Assembly: GCA_023460055.1 (NCBI GenBank)
Contig: JAEWRJ010000204.1
Span: 1-5,772 of the forward strand
Reading direction: 5' to 3'
DNA: 5,772 bases
Source of the DNA: Bacillota bacterium
GTDB taxonomy: Bacteria; Bacillota; Clostridia; Christensenellales; Aristaeellaceae
The notes beneath the pieces were generated by a model. The model was not told where the DNA came from. It made no database searches and worked only from the letters and a program-made list of their open reading frames with translations. Shown here piece by piece: positions 1-5,552 of the stretch. Every line of letters begins with the position of its first letter. Within the stretch, counting starts at the first letter, position 1. Both the position numbers and the translations under genes were made by a program.

Positions 1-7
1 TTTTCAT
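1..7 (-). CDS. Start of a gene that leaves the window (5' end only)
   Basis: Reading leftward, an ATG at 7-5 begins a frame of which only Met-Lys is visible. The reason to call it is a perfect AGGAGG on the minus strand (plus positions 18-23), ten bases before the ATG. That is a slightly long but workable spacing. The gene lies in the same direction as the two-component operon, but about 170 bases beyond the kinase stop, so it may have its own promoter; a TATGAT -10-like hexamer sits at 54-59 without a convincing -35. The product cannot be guessed. Nothing in the window shows a stop or a length. Confidence 0.42.
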
Positions 8-26
8 CCGTGTTGATCCTCCTGTT

Positions 27-56
27 GATTCAGCACTCTTATGCTGTATCTGAATC
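27..56 (-). promoter_or_regulatory. Inverted repeat just upstream of the left-edge gene's RBS
   Basis: GATTCAG (27-33) and CTGAATC (50-56) are perfect 7-base arms separated by 16 bases. Nested inside, CAGCA (31-35) and TGCTG (42-46) are perfect 5-base arms that share three bases with the outer left arm, so two alternative foldings are possible. The element lies between a TATGAT-like hexamer (54-59, which it partly overlaps) and the AGGAGG at 18-23. It could be an operator or a leader hairpin controlling access to the ribosome site. No T-run follows it on the minus strand, so a terminator for the kinase operon is less likely. Confidence 0.35.
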
Positions 57-178
57 ATACTCGGGAAATGTGGCAGCATTGTGTCATCCTCTTGACAACA
101 CTGGTATATATGCATCCATATGAGGACGCGTTTGCCCCAAATTGCCGGATCAAGCGCGGAATCCCGCAAGGCTGATGG

Positions 179-1618
179 TCATGACCACGTAAATCGGACA
201 GTTGTTCCCTCTCCCTCGCCGCTCTCCACCGCGACACGTATACCGTGGCGGTCCGCGATCCCTTTGGCGATAGCCAGGCCCAGCCCGCTGCCCTGCCGGT
301 TCTCTTCGCTTCTTGACTTGTAAAAGCGGTCAAAGACATATAGCAGTTGCGCCGCCGGAATACCGCAGCCCTCATCGCGGATGGTGATGCTGCGATCATC
401 CATTGCGGCGTACAGCGCGCTGCCTGGGTGTGAGAATTTGACGGCATTATCCAGCGCGATAAGCAGCATCTGCTTCAGGCGCGCGTAATCCCCCGTGAAG
501 GATACCGGTTCATTAGGGATATCCCGGACGACGCGGATGCCCTTGCCTTGCGCCAGCCGATCTGCGGCGCGAAGCGCGTCAGCAAGCACTTCCTGCATTA
601 CAAGCGGGGCGTTTTCGATCGGGAAATCCGTGTTTTGCAGGCGCGCCAGATCCATGAGGTCATCGACCAGGCGCTGCAGCCCCTTTGTCTCCTTGAGCAT
701 CTGGCGGTGATATTCCGTAACCACGGAAGGCTCGCTGACAACGCCGTCGCTGAGTGCCTCCAGCGAGCCGCGCAGTACCGTGACCGGGGTGCGCAGCTCA
801 TGGGACACGTTGGCAAGGAAATCCCGTCTCAGCTGCTCCTGCCGCTCCCGGTCTTCCCGGGCCTGGCGAAGCCTGCTGCTGAGGGTATCGATCGACCTTG
901 CCAGATCGCCGATCTCATCCTTGTTCGCGAGCCCCGTCTTCGCCTCGTAATCCCCCTCTGACAGCTGCTGAGCAGTCCTTTTCATCCGGTTGATCGGGCG
1001 CGTGAAAGTATAGGAAAGGATCACGGACAGCGCAATGGAGAAAAGCAGCGCCACAGCGGCGCTGTAAAAAAGAATGCTCTGGCCTTTGCGGATCGCGTCC
1101 TCAATGCCCGAGACGGCATCGTTAAGCAGAAGAGCGCCCACCACCTTCCCGTCCTGCAAGACAGGCGTTCCGACTGTCAGGGTGGGAACGCCGGCCAGCT
1201 CGCTGAAGCCTTCCGAAAAGGAAGTCCCTCCCCGGAGCACATCGCGGACCAGCTGCTCGGCATCCGCCGGCAGGTTTTTATACTCCAGCATCATGCCCAT
1301 CATGCGTCCAGACGAGAGAAACTCGAGATTCTCATCGAGCACCCAGAGATTCGGCTCTGCCTGGGTGAGCAGGCGGACGAAACCAGTGTAGCCGCCTCCC
1401 TGCCCGCCCGCCATCGCGCCGCCGGACCTAGTGCCTTCCAAGGCCTGGGAAAGCATCCCGGAAAGATAGCTGGCGCGCTCGAGCATCTCCGCTCGTTTCG
1501 ACTCCTTGATCGACTCGGTGAAAAGCTGGCGGAACGTTAGTGAACTGACCAGGGCAAAGAAGAATAGCGCCGCCGCAAAGAACACCAGAAGCTTCAGAGC
1601 GATCCTACTCTTTATCAT
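179..1618 (-). CDS. Membrane sensor histidine kinase (HAMP-HisKA-HATPase), BaeS/PhoR-like
   Basis: This is the sensor of a two-component system: it autophosphorylates on His and passes phosphate to the adjacent regulator. The 479-residue protein has a first membrane segment (about 8-28), an extracytoplasmic sensor (29-180) with a Gly/Met-rich stretch (66-76, GGAMAGGQGGG), a second membrane segment (181-205) and a HAMP linker (about 203-255). The H-box is FLANVSHELRTP with phospho-acceptor His273. The ATPase domain has an N-box (LDNAVKFS, Asn391), a G1 box (DEGCGI, 415-420), an F-box (FDRFYKS, 429-435) and a G2 box (GSGLGLAI, 443-450). All catalytic motifs are intact and the length is normal. 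The ATG at 1618 overlaps the regulator's end by 14 bases, and GGAGG (1625-1629, minus strand) precedes it by six bases, which fixes the start. The ligand cannot be read from the sequence. Confidence 0.96.
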   Translation of the reverse strand: MIKSRIALKLLVFFAAALFFFALVSSLTFRQLFTESIKESKRAEMLERASYLSGMLSQALEGTRSGGAMAGGQGGGYTGFVRLLTQAEPNLWVLDENLEFLSSGRMMGMMLEYKNLPADAEQLVRDVLRGGTSFSEGFSELAGVPTLTVGTPVLQDGKVVGALLLNDAVSGIEDAIRKGQSILFYSAAVALLFSIALSVILSYTFTRPINRMKRTAQQLSEGDYEAKTGLANKDEIGDLARSIDTLSSRLRQAREDRERQEQLRRDFLANVSHELRTPVTVLRGSLEALSDGVVSEPSVVTEYHRQMLKETKGLQRLVDDLMDLARLQNTDFPIENAPLVMQEVLADALRAADRLAQGKGIRVVRDIPNEPVSFTGDYARLKQMLLIALDNAVKFSHPGSALYAAMDDRSITIRDEGCGIPAAQLLYVFDRFYKSRSEENRQGSGLGLAIAKGIADRHGIRVAVESGEGEGTTVRFTWS

Positions 1619-2300
1619 CCCTGACCTCCATCTTGTAGCCCACGCCCCATATGGTCTTTATCTCCCAGCCCTTAGGCCCGTACGCGTCCAGTTTGGCGCG
1701 CAGGCGCTTGACATGCGAGTCCACCGTGCGGCTGTCGCCAAAGTACTCATACCCCCAGATGGACTCCAGCAGGTTTTCCCGCGAGAACACCTTATCCCTG
1801 TGGCTGGCCAGCGTGAACAGGAGCTCCAGCTCCTTTCTGGTCAGGCTGACCTCCCTGCCCTCCACCCTGGCTGTATATGTATCCAGGTCCACCGTCAGGT
1901 TTCTCAGCGTGACCGACTGGCCGGCCGCGGCTGGTCTGCGATCCATCCTGCGCATCACCGCGCGCAGCCGCGCCATCAGTTCCCCGGGCGAGAAGGGTTT
2001 GACAATGTAGTCATCAGCACCCGTATCCAGGCCCATGATGCGTTCAAAATCCTCCCCGCGGGCTGTGACCATGATGATCGGCACGGCGGATGTTTTACGG
2101 ATCTCGCGGCACACCGCGAAGCCATCCAGTTTGGGCATCATCACATCCAGTAAAACGGCATCCGGCTTCAATTTCCCAAAGAGGGCCAGGGCTTCCTCCC
2201 CGTCTCTGGCGATATGCGGGGTATGGCCCTCTTTCTTCAGATATTCTTCCAGGACGGAAGCAATCTGCCTGTTATCATCAGCGACTAAAATATTGGCCAT
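1605..2300 (-). CDS. OmpR/PhoB-family response regulator
   Basis: This is a DNA-binding response regulator of 231 residues, the usual family length. The receiver domain (about 1-118) has the acidic pair Asp8/Asp9, the phospho-acceptor Asp52 (in LLDVMMPKLDG), the switch Thr79 (MVTARGE) and Lys101 (VKPFSP). The C-terminal winged-helix domain (about 130-228) shows the typical LTRKELELL segment, a recognition helix around SRTVDSHVKRLRAKL and the wing IKTIWGVGYKME. It is first in the operon with the histidine kinase, whose start overlaps its end. GGAGG lies five bases before the ATG on the minus strand (plus 2306-2310). A promoter with an extended -10 and a palindrome at the -35 position lies upstream. 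Targets are unknown; its own promoter and the divergent plus-strand operon are the natural candidates. Confidence 0.96.
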   Translation of the reverse strand: MANILVADDNRQIASVLEEYLKKEGHTPHIARDGEEALALFGKLKPDAVLLDVMMPKLDGFAVCREIRKTSAVPIIMVTARGEDFERIMGLDTGADDYIVKPFSPGELMARLRAVMRRMDRRPAAAGQSVTLRNLTVDLDTYTARVEGREVSLTRKELELLFTLASHRDKVFSRENLLESIWGYEYFGDSRTVDSHVKRLRAKLDAYGPKGWEIKTIWGVGYKMEVRDDKE

Positions 2301-2334
2301 GCTTGCCTCCGGGCTGTCCGTTTATGCTCGCTTC

Positions 2335-2363
2335 ATCATACCATTTTTTGGACGCGCCGGACG
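2335..2363 (-). promoter_or_regulatory. Candidate promoter of the two-component operon (extended -10)
   Basis: On the minus strand the sequence TGGTATGAT gives an extended -10 (TATGAT at plus 2335-2340, TG one base upstream of it). Seventeen bases further upstream the -35 position reads CGTCCG (2358-2363), which does not match TTGACA. A weak -35 with an extended -10 is typical of activator-dependent or TG-type promoters. The predicted leader to the regulator's ATG at 2300 is only about 30 bases and carries its GGAGG. No transcription data support this; it is a motif reading. Confidence 0.5.
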
Positions 2364-2373
2364 TATCCGTCCG
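2358..2373. promoter_or_regulatory. Perfect inverted repeat at the -35 position (candidate operator)
   Basis: CGGACG-TATC-CGTCCG has two perfect 6-base arms around a 4-base centre. One arm coincides exactly with the place where the -35 box of the two-component promoter should be. On the plus strand the repeat is followed by A-rich rather than T-rich sequence, and on the minus strand the T-run comes before it, so it does not look like a terminator. It is best read as a protein-binding site, perhaps for the response regulator (autoregulation), though OmpR-type proteins more often bind direct repeats. Confidence 0.45.
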
Positions 2374-2427
2374 AAAAATATAATCAGGACCTGAATCAGT
2401 ATCACTCCGCTCCTCATGAAATATCCC

Positions 2428-2447
2428 TCACTTGATCCACCAGGTGA
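2428..2447. promoter_or_regulatory. Imperfect palindrome upstream of the tetR promoter
   Basis: TCACTTG (2428-2434) and CAGGTGA (2441-2447) are 7-base arms with one mismatch around a 6-base centre. The site ends ten bases before the -35 of the plus-strand promoter, a position that suits an activator or a second regulator site. No protein is assigned. Confidence 0.3.
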
Positions 2448-2456
2448 AATCATCCC

Positions 2457-2485
2457 TTGCCCGGATGCCTGTTCTATGGTACGAT
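2457..2485 (+). promoter_or_regulatory. Sigma-A-type promoter for the tetR-led operon
   Basis: TTGCCC (2457-2462) and TACGAT (2480-2485) are separated by exactly 17 bases. Three of six -35 bases and five of six -10 bases match the consensus. Transcription would start near 2492, giving a leader of about 75 bases before the ATG at 2567. This position argues against any translation start further upstream in the open frame that reaches back to 2432. The leader holds a palindrome (2507-2520) and a hairpin (2533-2551). Confidence 0.55.
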
Positions 2486-2506
2486 ACATGTAAGATACCG
2501 TGGTTA

Positions 2507-2520
2507 GTGAACTTGTTTAC
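2507..2520. promoter_or_regulatory. Candidate TetR operator in the operon leader
   Basis: GTGAAC-TT-GTTTAC is an inverted repeat with one mismatch, preceded by TTA. TetR/AcrR-type operators in Gram-positive bacteria often contain half-sites of the kind TTAGTGAAC, so this fits autorepression by the TetR gene that follows. The site lies about 15 bases after the predicted transcription start, where a bound repressor would block elongation or promoter clearance. The right half-site does not extend as well as the left, so this stays tentative. Confidence 0.42.
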
Positions 2521-2532
2521 CTTTAATGTTCG

Positions 2533-2551
2533 CGCGTGTCGCTTTCACGCG
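2533..2551 (+). promoter_or_regulatory. Leader hairpin directly before the tetR ribosome site
   Basis: CGCGTG (2533-2538) and CACGCG (2546-2551) are perfect 6-base, GC-rich arms around a 7-base loop. The stem ends four bases before the GGGGGA ribosome site (2555-2560). In RNA it could affect ribosome access; in DNA it could be another operator. There is no T-run, so it is not a terminator. Confidence 0.4.
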
Positions 2552-2566
2552 TTTGGGGGAATACAC

Positions 2567-3217
2567 ATGAGAACAAATCACATCGACAAACGAAAAGCCC
2601 AGGGTGAAGGGACAAAAAGGAAACTGTATGACATCGCGGGCAGGCTGTTTACCCAGCGCGGCTTTTCCAACGTCAGCATCGAAGACATCACCGATGAAGC
2701 CGGCGTGACCAAAGGCGCTTTCTATGTCCATTTCGCTTCCAAGGACGCGCTGATCTCCCTGCTGATTGAGGATTATGTCTCCCGGTCGGATACGGACTAC
2801 AAGACCTTTTTGGAAGGCCTGCCGGATGATATGCCCTGTGCCTCGGCGATGCTTGCCTTAGCGGGCAAAATCGCCGATACGCTGTCGAACACTTTGGGCT
2901 GCGATAACATGAAAAAGGTATACCGGATGCTGATGACAAAGTCAGCGGGCACCGAAGCTGTGCAGGAGTACGGGCGGGATCTCTACGCGCTGGTCCGCGG
3001 CATTCTGGAAAAGGGCCTGGAACGCGGCGAGTTCACCTCCCCCTTATCCCCAGAGGCGCTGTCCCGGCACTTTGTCATGGCCCTGCGCGGAACAGCCTTT
3101 GAATGGTGCGTCCGCTATCCGGATTTTGATCTGAAAGAGCAGACCACCCAACACATCCGGCTGCTGCTTTTAGGCATAGAGCATAGAATACAAACACACA
3201 GGGAGGAAATACTATGA
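2567..3217 (+). CDS. TetR/AcrR-family transcriptional regulator
   Basis: This is a one-component repressor of 216 residues, the normal family length. The N-terminal helix-turn-helix domain (about 17-64) shows AGRLFTQRGFSNVSIEDI, then ITDEAGVTKGAFYVHFASKD, with the recognition helix at GVTKGAFYVHF; this is a textbook TetR signature. The C-terminal helical domain (about 70-216) is variable, as expected, and should bind an unknown ligand. The frame stays open back to 2432. I chose the ATG at 2567 because GGGGGA lies six bases upstream and because the candidate promoter at 2457-2485 leaves no room for an earlier start. The stop overlaps the next gene as ATGA (3214-3217), so the regulator is translationally coupled to the small membrane protein, and the two are surely one operon. 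Autoregulation through a leader palindrome is likely but inferred. Confidence 0.95.
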   Translation: MRTNHIDKRKAQGEGTKRKLYDIAGRLFTQRGFSNVSIEDITDEAGVTKGAFYVHFASKDALISLLIEDYVSRSDTDYKTFLEGLPDDMPCASAMLALAGKIADTLSNTLGCDNMKKVYRMLMTKSAGTEAVQEYGRDLYALVRGILEKGLERGEFTSPLSPEALSRHFVMALRGTAFEWCVRYPDFDLKEQTTQHIRLLLLGIEHRIQTHREEIL

Positions 3218-3507
3218 CACAAAAACTATCCCGGAAGCACATCCTGACCATAGCGCTGGCCTGCCTGCTTTGCCTGGGCATCGGCATTGCCCTGGGCTAC
3301 GGCATCAGGACGCAGGACCTCAAGGCAACGGCTGCGGCGACCGATGCGGAGGGCGGCGATGATGTGCTCGGAGCCAGCCGGCCTCTCATTACAGGTGATG
3401 AAATATTCGTTGCCTGCAAGTCTTGCGGTTACTTCAATGTTTTTCCCAGTCCGCTGCCTGAAGGCGACCTCTTGTGCAAGATGTGCGGAAAGCCACTGCA
3501 GAGGTAA
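3214..3507 (+). CDS. Small single-pass membrane protein with C-terminal zinc ribbon (copy A)
   Basis: I do not recognise a named family. The 97-residue protein has a short basic N-terminus (QKLSRKH), one hydrophobic segment (about 10-31) ending in the glycine-rich motif LGYGIRTQ, a polar linker (35-60), and a zinc-ribbon-like end with CKSC (68-71) and CKMC (88-91) 16 residues apart. The basic N-terminus suggests the N-end is inside and the ribbon outside, but this is not certain. GGGAGGA six bases before the ATG and the ATGA overlap with tetR support the start. A second copy lies at 3651-3974 and an N-terminal copy at 5553-5693, so this is a local family in the same operon as a PrsW-like protease. 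A role as regulator, adaptor or substrate in the membrane is inference. No lipobox or secretion cleavage site is convincing. Confidence 0.88.
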   Translation: MTQKLSRKHILTIALACLLCLGIGIALGYGIRTQDLKATAAATDAEGGDDVLGASRPLITGDEIFVACKSCGYFNVFPSPLPEGDLLCKMCGKPLQR

Positions 3508-3609
3508 GTGTGACAAGCCTGGCCTCTTGATGACTAATGTCACATGAACAGCGATGAGATCATTAAATATCACAGGAATTCGCAGAAGGAACTTGAGCCG
3601 ACGGCGGGG
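3500..3609 (+). repeat. Homologous 3' flank of copy A (partner at 3967-4077)
   Basis: The duplication that made copies A and B extends about 100 bases beyond the stop codons. It starts with the shared AGAGGTAA (3500-3507) and is still clear at AGAAGGAAC (3584-3592). The aligned stretch differs by one base in length (84 versus 85 bases between these two anchors). Read from 3500 (+1 to the zinc-ribbon frame), the segment gives RGKCDKPGLLMTNVT and then a stop. After the one-base gap it continues as SDEI...H..S.KE, which matches the partner. Several differences from the partner are synonymous in that frame (Pro, Gly, Thr, Ile, His and Ala codons), suggesting an old coding tail. A TGTGAC/GTCACA stem (3509-3514, 3539-3544) also lies here. 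Confidence 0.6.
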
Positions 3610-3637
3610 CTGACGGTTCGACATAATAATATGCAAT

Positions 3638-3643
3638 GGGAGG
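3638..3643 (+). promoter_or_regulatory. Ribosome binding site that decides the start of copy B
   Basis: GGGAGG lies seven bases before the ATG at 3651. A preceding in-frame ATG at 3636 overlaps this site and cannot use it. Starting at 3651 also puts the GYGIRTQ motif at residues 28-34, exactly as in copy A. Confidence 0.8.
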
Positions 3644-3650
3644 AATCAGG

Positions 3651-3974
3651 ATGCTTCAAAAGTCACCCGGAAAAAGCACCCTTTTTATCCTGCTGGTCTG
3701 CCTGCTCTCCCTGGGAATCGGCGTGTGGCTTGGATACGGGATCCGCACCCAGGGCCTTCTTGGCACAGCCGTAACAATAGGCGCGGAAACAAGCGGATCT
3801 GACTCGCAAAACAATATCCGGGACAGCTCCGATGTCCTGGGCGGCGCGCGGTACATTTACGGAAACGAGATCTTTCTGTTCTGCAAAAATTGCAGTAATC
3901 TATCAATGTTCCCCAACCCTCTTCCCGAAGGCGATCTCTTATGCAGCAAGTGCGGCCAGCCCTTGAAGAGGTAA
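3651..3974 (+). CDS. Small single-pass membrane protein with C-terminal zinc ribbon (copy B)
   Basis: This is a tandem paralogue of the gene at 3214. Its 107 residues have a basic N-terminus (QKSPGK), a membrane segment (about 10-31) ending in LGYGIRTQ, a longer polar linker (35-70, Ser/Asn/Asp-rich) and the ribbon CKNC (78-81) and CSKC (98-101) with the same 16-residue spacing. By my count 22 of the first 34 residues match copy A, and the ends NEIFLFCKNC and FPNPLPEGDLLC closely match DEIFVACKSC and FPSPLPEGDLLC. The linker has diverged most. This is the pattern expected if the membrane segment and the ribbon are the working parts. The start at 3651 is set by GGGAGG and by alignment. It probably belongs to the tetR operon, although 143 bases separate it from copy A. 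The function is unknown; zinc binding is inferred from the cysteines. Confidence 0.88.
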   Translation: MLQKSPGKSTLFILLVCLLSLGIGVWLGYGIRTQGLLGTAVTIGAETSGSDSQNNIRDSSDVLGGARYIYGNEIFLFCKNCSNLSMFPNPLPEGDLLCSKCGQPLKR

Positions 3975-4077
3975 TTTTTACAAGCCCGGTACCTTGCTGA
4001 TCAAGGCCACTCCGGCTGATGATGAGATTGACATCAAGCATATAGATTCGAAGAAGGAACGCAAGACGCCTGCAGAT
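3967..4077 (+). repeat. Homologous 3' flank of copy B, open in the +1 frame
   Basis: This is the partner of the segment at 3500. From 3967, in the +1 frame relative to the zinc-ribbon gene, the DNA is open for 58 codons up to a TAG at 4141-4143. It reads a charged, protein-like sequence beginning RGNFYKPGTLLIKATPADDE and continuing IDIKHIDSKKERKTPADL. Residues shared with copy A's flank include RG, KPG, L, T, DEI, H, S, KE and A. There is no ATG in this frame and a TGA lies just upstream (3964-3966), so independent translation is unlikely. It looks like either a former C-terminal tail lost by an ancestral one-base shift, or sequence reached by +1 frameshifting at AGG-TAA. A small hairpin (CCTTG/CAAGG, 3992-4006) has no T-run and is not a terminator. 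Confidence 0.6.
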
Positions 4078-4108
4078 CTCAGAGGCTCAAGGCGCGGTAA
4101 AAAATCAG

Positions 4109-4852
4109 ATGCTCAACGCTTCAACAGAATCAAAGGCGCATAGGATCCGCGGAGTACAGCTCGCCCGATGGCTGCTGCTGGCAACGCTTGCCTGGTCAGC
4201 CTGCTTTGCCGCGCTGGCCGCTTGGCAGCTATTCTCCTTTGAAACACTGATCGCGGCCGCGGACATTTTCCAGCTGGCTCTGGGCTTTGCTCTCGCTGCC
4301 GTTCTCCTGACCTGCCTGAAAAACAGCCGGAACCGCTACGCGGTCCTGGGAACTTCCCTGGCCATCATCAGCTGGACACTGGGGCAGCTGTTCTGGTTTT
4401 CCTACATACTGCTCACGCAAACCCCTCTACCTTATCCTTCCGTGGGTGACTTTGGTTTCACCGGCACCTACTTCCTGCTCATAGGCGTCCTGAGCGTGCT
4501 GGAACACGGGGAAAGCAAGTCAAAGAGCAGCCTGCTCGCGTTCGCTCTGCTGCTAACCCCGCTGCTGCTCGCAGTCCTGGCAACGAGCGCGCCGGCGGTG
4601 ACGCTCTACAATTTTGTGCTGGGCGGGGCCTCCGCCTGGACGGTGTACAAGGCGCTGCCCCTGCGGCACGCGGCAAAAGACCGCTGGCTTCTGGGAGGCA
4701 TCCTGGTCCTGGCGGCAACGGATATTGTCTTTATGACCAGTGTTGTCCTGCTGCGTGACAGCCTGACCGCGACCACTGCCCCGCTGTATCCCATCGCGCT
4801 GTCCCTGATCGCCCATGGCATCCTGAAGCGGGAGGAAGTGACCTATGCTTGA
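4109..4852 (+). CDS. Multi-pass membrane protein, sensor-domain-like, no output domain
   Basis: The 247-residue protein is almost entirely hydrophobic, with about seven or eight membrane segments (near 20-40, 52-71, 78-101, 115-132, 141-161, 164-180, 192-215 and 223-240). It ends in a short tail, REEVTYA. The stretch LPYPSVGDFGFTGTYFLL (107-124) resembles a motif I associate with the multi-pass sensory part of some membrane GGDEF or kinase proteins (pattern P-[YF]-PS-x-x-D). That link is from memory and not tested. No catalytic domain follows; instead the end overlaps the PrsW-like gene by eight bases (4845-4852), so the two proteins are made together and probably work together in the membrane. 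The ATG at 4109 has only a weak ribosome site; the frame is open to 4046, but only rare start codons (ATT, ATC, CTG) occur there. Confidence 0.82.
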   Translation: MLNASTESKAHRIRGVQLARWLLLATLAWSACFAALAAWQLFSFETLIAAADIFQLALGFALAAVLLTCLKNSRNRYAVLGTSLAIISWTLGQLFWFSYILLTQTPLPYPSVGDFGFTGTYFLLIGVLSVLEHGESKSKSSLLAFALLLTPLLLAVLATSAPAVTLYNFVLGGASAWTVYKALPLRHAAKDRWLLGGILVLAATDIVFMTSVVLLRDSLTATTAPLYPIALSLIAHGILKREEVTYA

Positions 4853-5534
4853 CGCGGTGTTCTGGGGCACCATGATCCCGCTTTTCTTCTTGATCCTCCT
4901 GCTCAAGGGAGAAAACCGGCTGATGATGCTGTTCTTTGCCTGGGGCATGGTAGCCTTCGCGCTGTCTCTTGCGGTCAACGGCCTTGTCCTCAAACAGGGC
5001 GGTATACCCGTTTCCGAGCTGTCGGTGACATGGGCGCCCATCATTGAGGAGTTTTTCAAGGCTCTTCCGCTGCTGTATTTCCTCTTTCGCAAGGAGCGAA
5101 CCTCCTTTCCCCTCTTCACCTTCGCGCTGGCTTCCGGGATCGGCTTCTCCATCCAGGAAAACTACATGTACCTGTTTGGTCAGGCAAGCGTGGAATCTTC
5201 CCTCACGTTCTATGTCATCCTGCGCAGCATCACTGCCTGCCTCATGCATGGCATGGCAACCGGCATCCTGGGTTTCGGGCTCTCCCTCATCAAGGAGTTC
5301 AACATGATGGTGATGCCCCTGCTGTTCGGCCTGTTTTCGGTTTCCATCATCCTTCACGCGCTGTTCAACCTGTACATCGCCTCCGGGGCGCGCCTGGTCG
5401 GCATGCTGATGCCGCTGCTGCTGTATATGGTCAGCGCGGCCGTGCTCTATCAGGGGAATATCCTGAAGACCGGCACGCAAAAGGGTGGACAGGAACAGGA
5501 TACCCACTCGCCCCTTTCCACTGAAAAGCAATGA
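4845..5534 (+). CDS. PrsW-family glutamic intramembrane protease homologue
   Basis: The family belongs to the PrsW/CPBP-related membrane proteases; Bacillus PrsW cleaves the anti-sigma factor RsiW. The visible signature motifs, in order, are APIIEEFFKALP (Glu68, Glu69, Lys72), GIGFSIQENYMY (Phe101, Glu105, Asn106), RSITACLMHGMATG (Arg127, His135) and IILHALFNLY (His171, Asn175). All lie in or beside predicted membrane helices; there are seven or so helices in 229 residues, a normal size. The tail (about 204-229) is polar. The ATG at 4845 overlaps the preceding gene's end, and GGAGG (4831-4835) precedes it. No sigma or anti-sigma gene lies in the window, so the substrate must be something else; the glycine-rich single-pass proteins encoded on both sides are the obvious candidates. 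I do not give the name prsW because orthology is not shown. Confidence 0.9.
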   Translation: MLDAVFWGTMIPLFFLILLLKGENRLMMLFFAWGMVAFALSLAVNGLVLKQGGIPVSELSVTWAPIIEEFFKALPLLYFLFRKERTSFPLFTFALASGIGFSIQENYMYLFGQASVESSLTFYVILRSITACLMHGMATGILGFGLSLIKEFNMMVMPLLFGLFSVSIILHALFNLYIASGARLVGMLMPLLLYMVSAAVLYQGNILKTGTQKGGQEQDTHSPLSTEKQ

Positions 5535-5539
5535 TGCTC

Positions 5540-5545
5540 AAGGAG
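5540..5545 (+). promoter_or_regulatory. Ribosome binding site supporting the GTG start of copy C
   Basis: AAGGAG lies seven bases before the GTG at 5553 and six bases after the PrsW-like stop. Starting at this GTG, rather than at the ATG four codons later, aligns the GYG motif at residues 28-30, identical in position to copies A and B. Confidence 0.75.
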
Positions 5546-5552
5546 ATATTCC

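Noticed and set aside
92..121. A perfect TTGACA on the plus strand (92-97) that could drive an antisense RNA into the kinase gene
   Set aside because: At 16-18 bases spacing there is no acceptable -10; the nearby TATATA is too close. One good hexamer alone is not enough.
120..323. Plus-strand open frame over the end of the kinase gene
   Set aside because: It lies opposite a clear kinase ATPase domain, lacks a good ribosome site and has a composition typical of a shadow frame.
2358..2380. Intrinsic terminator formed by the CGGACG/CGTCCG repeat
   Set aside because: No T-run follows the stem on either strand, and it sits at the -35 position of a promoter.
2432..2566. Upstream extension of the TetR gene to a TTG at 2432
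   Set aside because: It would run through the candidate promoter and operator, and the ATG at 2567 has a good ribosome site and gives the normal TetR N-terminus.
3253..3275. Lipoprotein signal around the cysteines in the membrane segment of copy A
   Set aside because: The residues before the cysteines fit a lipobox poorly, copy B lacks a match, and the hydrophobic stretch continues well past the cysteine.
3593..3627. Internal promoter before copy B (TTGAGC and CATAAT)
   Set aside because: The spacing is 23 bases, too long for a sigma-A promoter.
3544..3650. Separate small gene starting at ATG 3544 (MNSDEIIKYH...)
   Set aside because: It has no ribosome site and reads on out of frame into copy B; its likeness to copy B's 3' flank is better explained as duplicated flank.
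4553..5531. Long minus-strand open frames opposite the membrane protein and the PrsW-like gene
   Set aside because: They are antisense to genes with recognisable motifs, have biased Gln/His/Arg-rich composition typical of shadow frames, and have no supporting ribosome sites.
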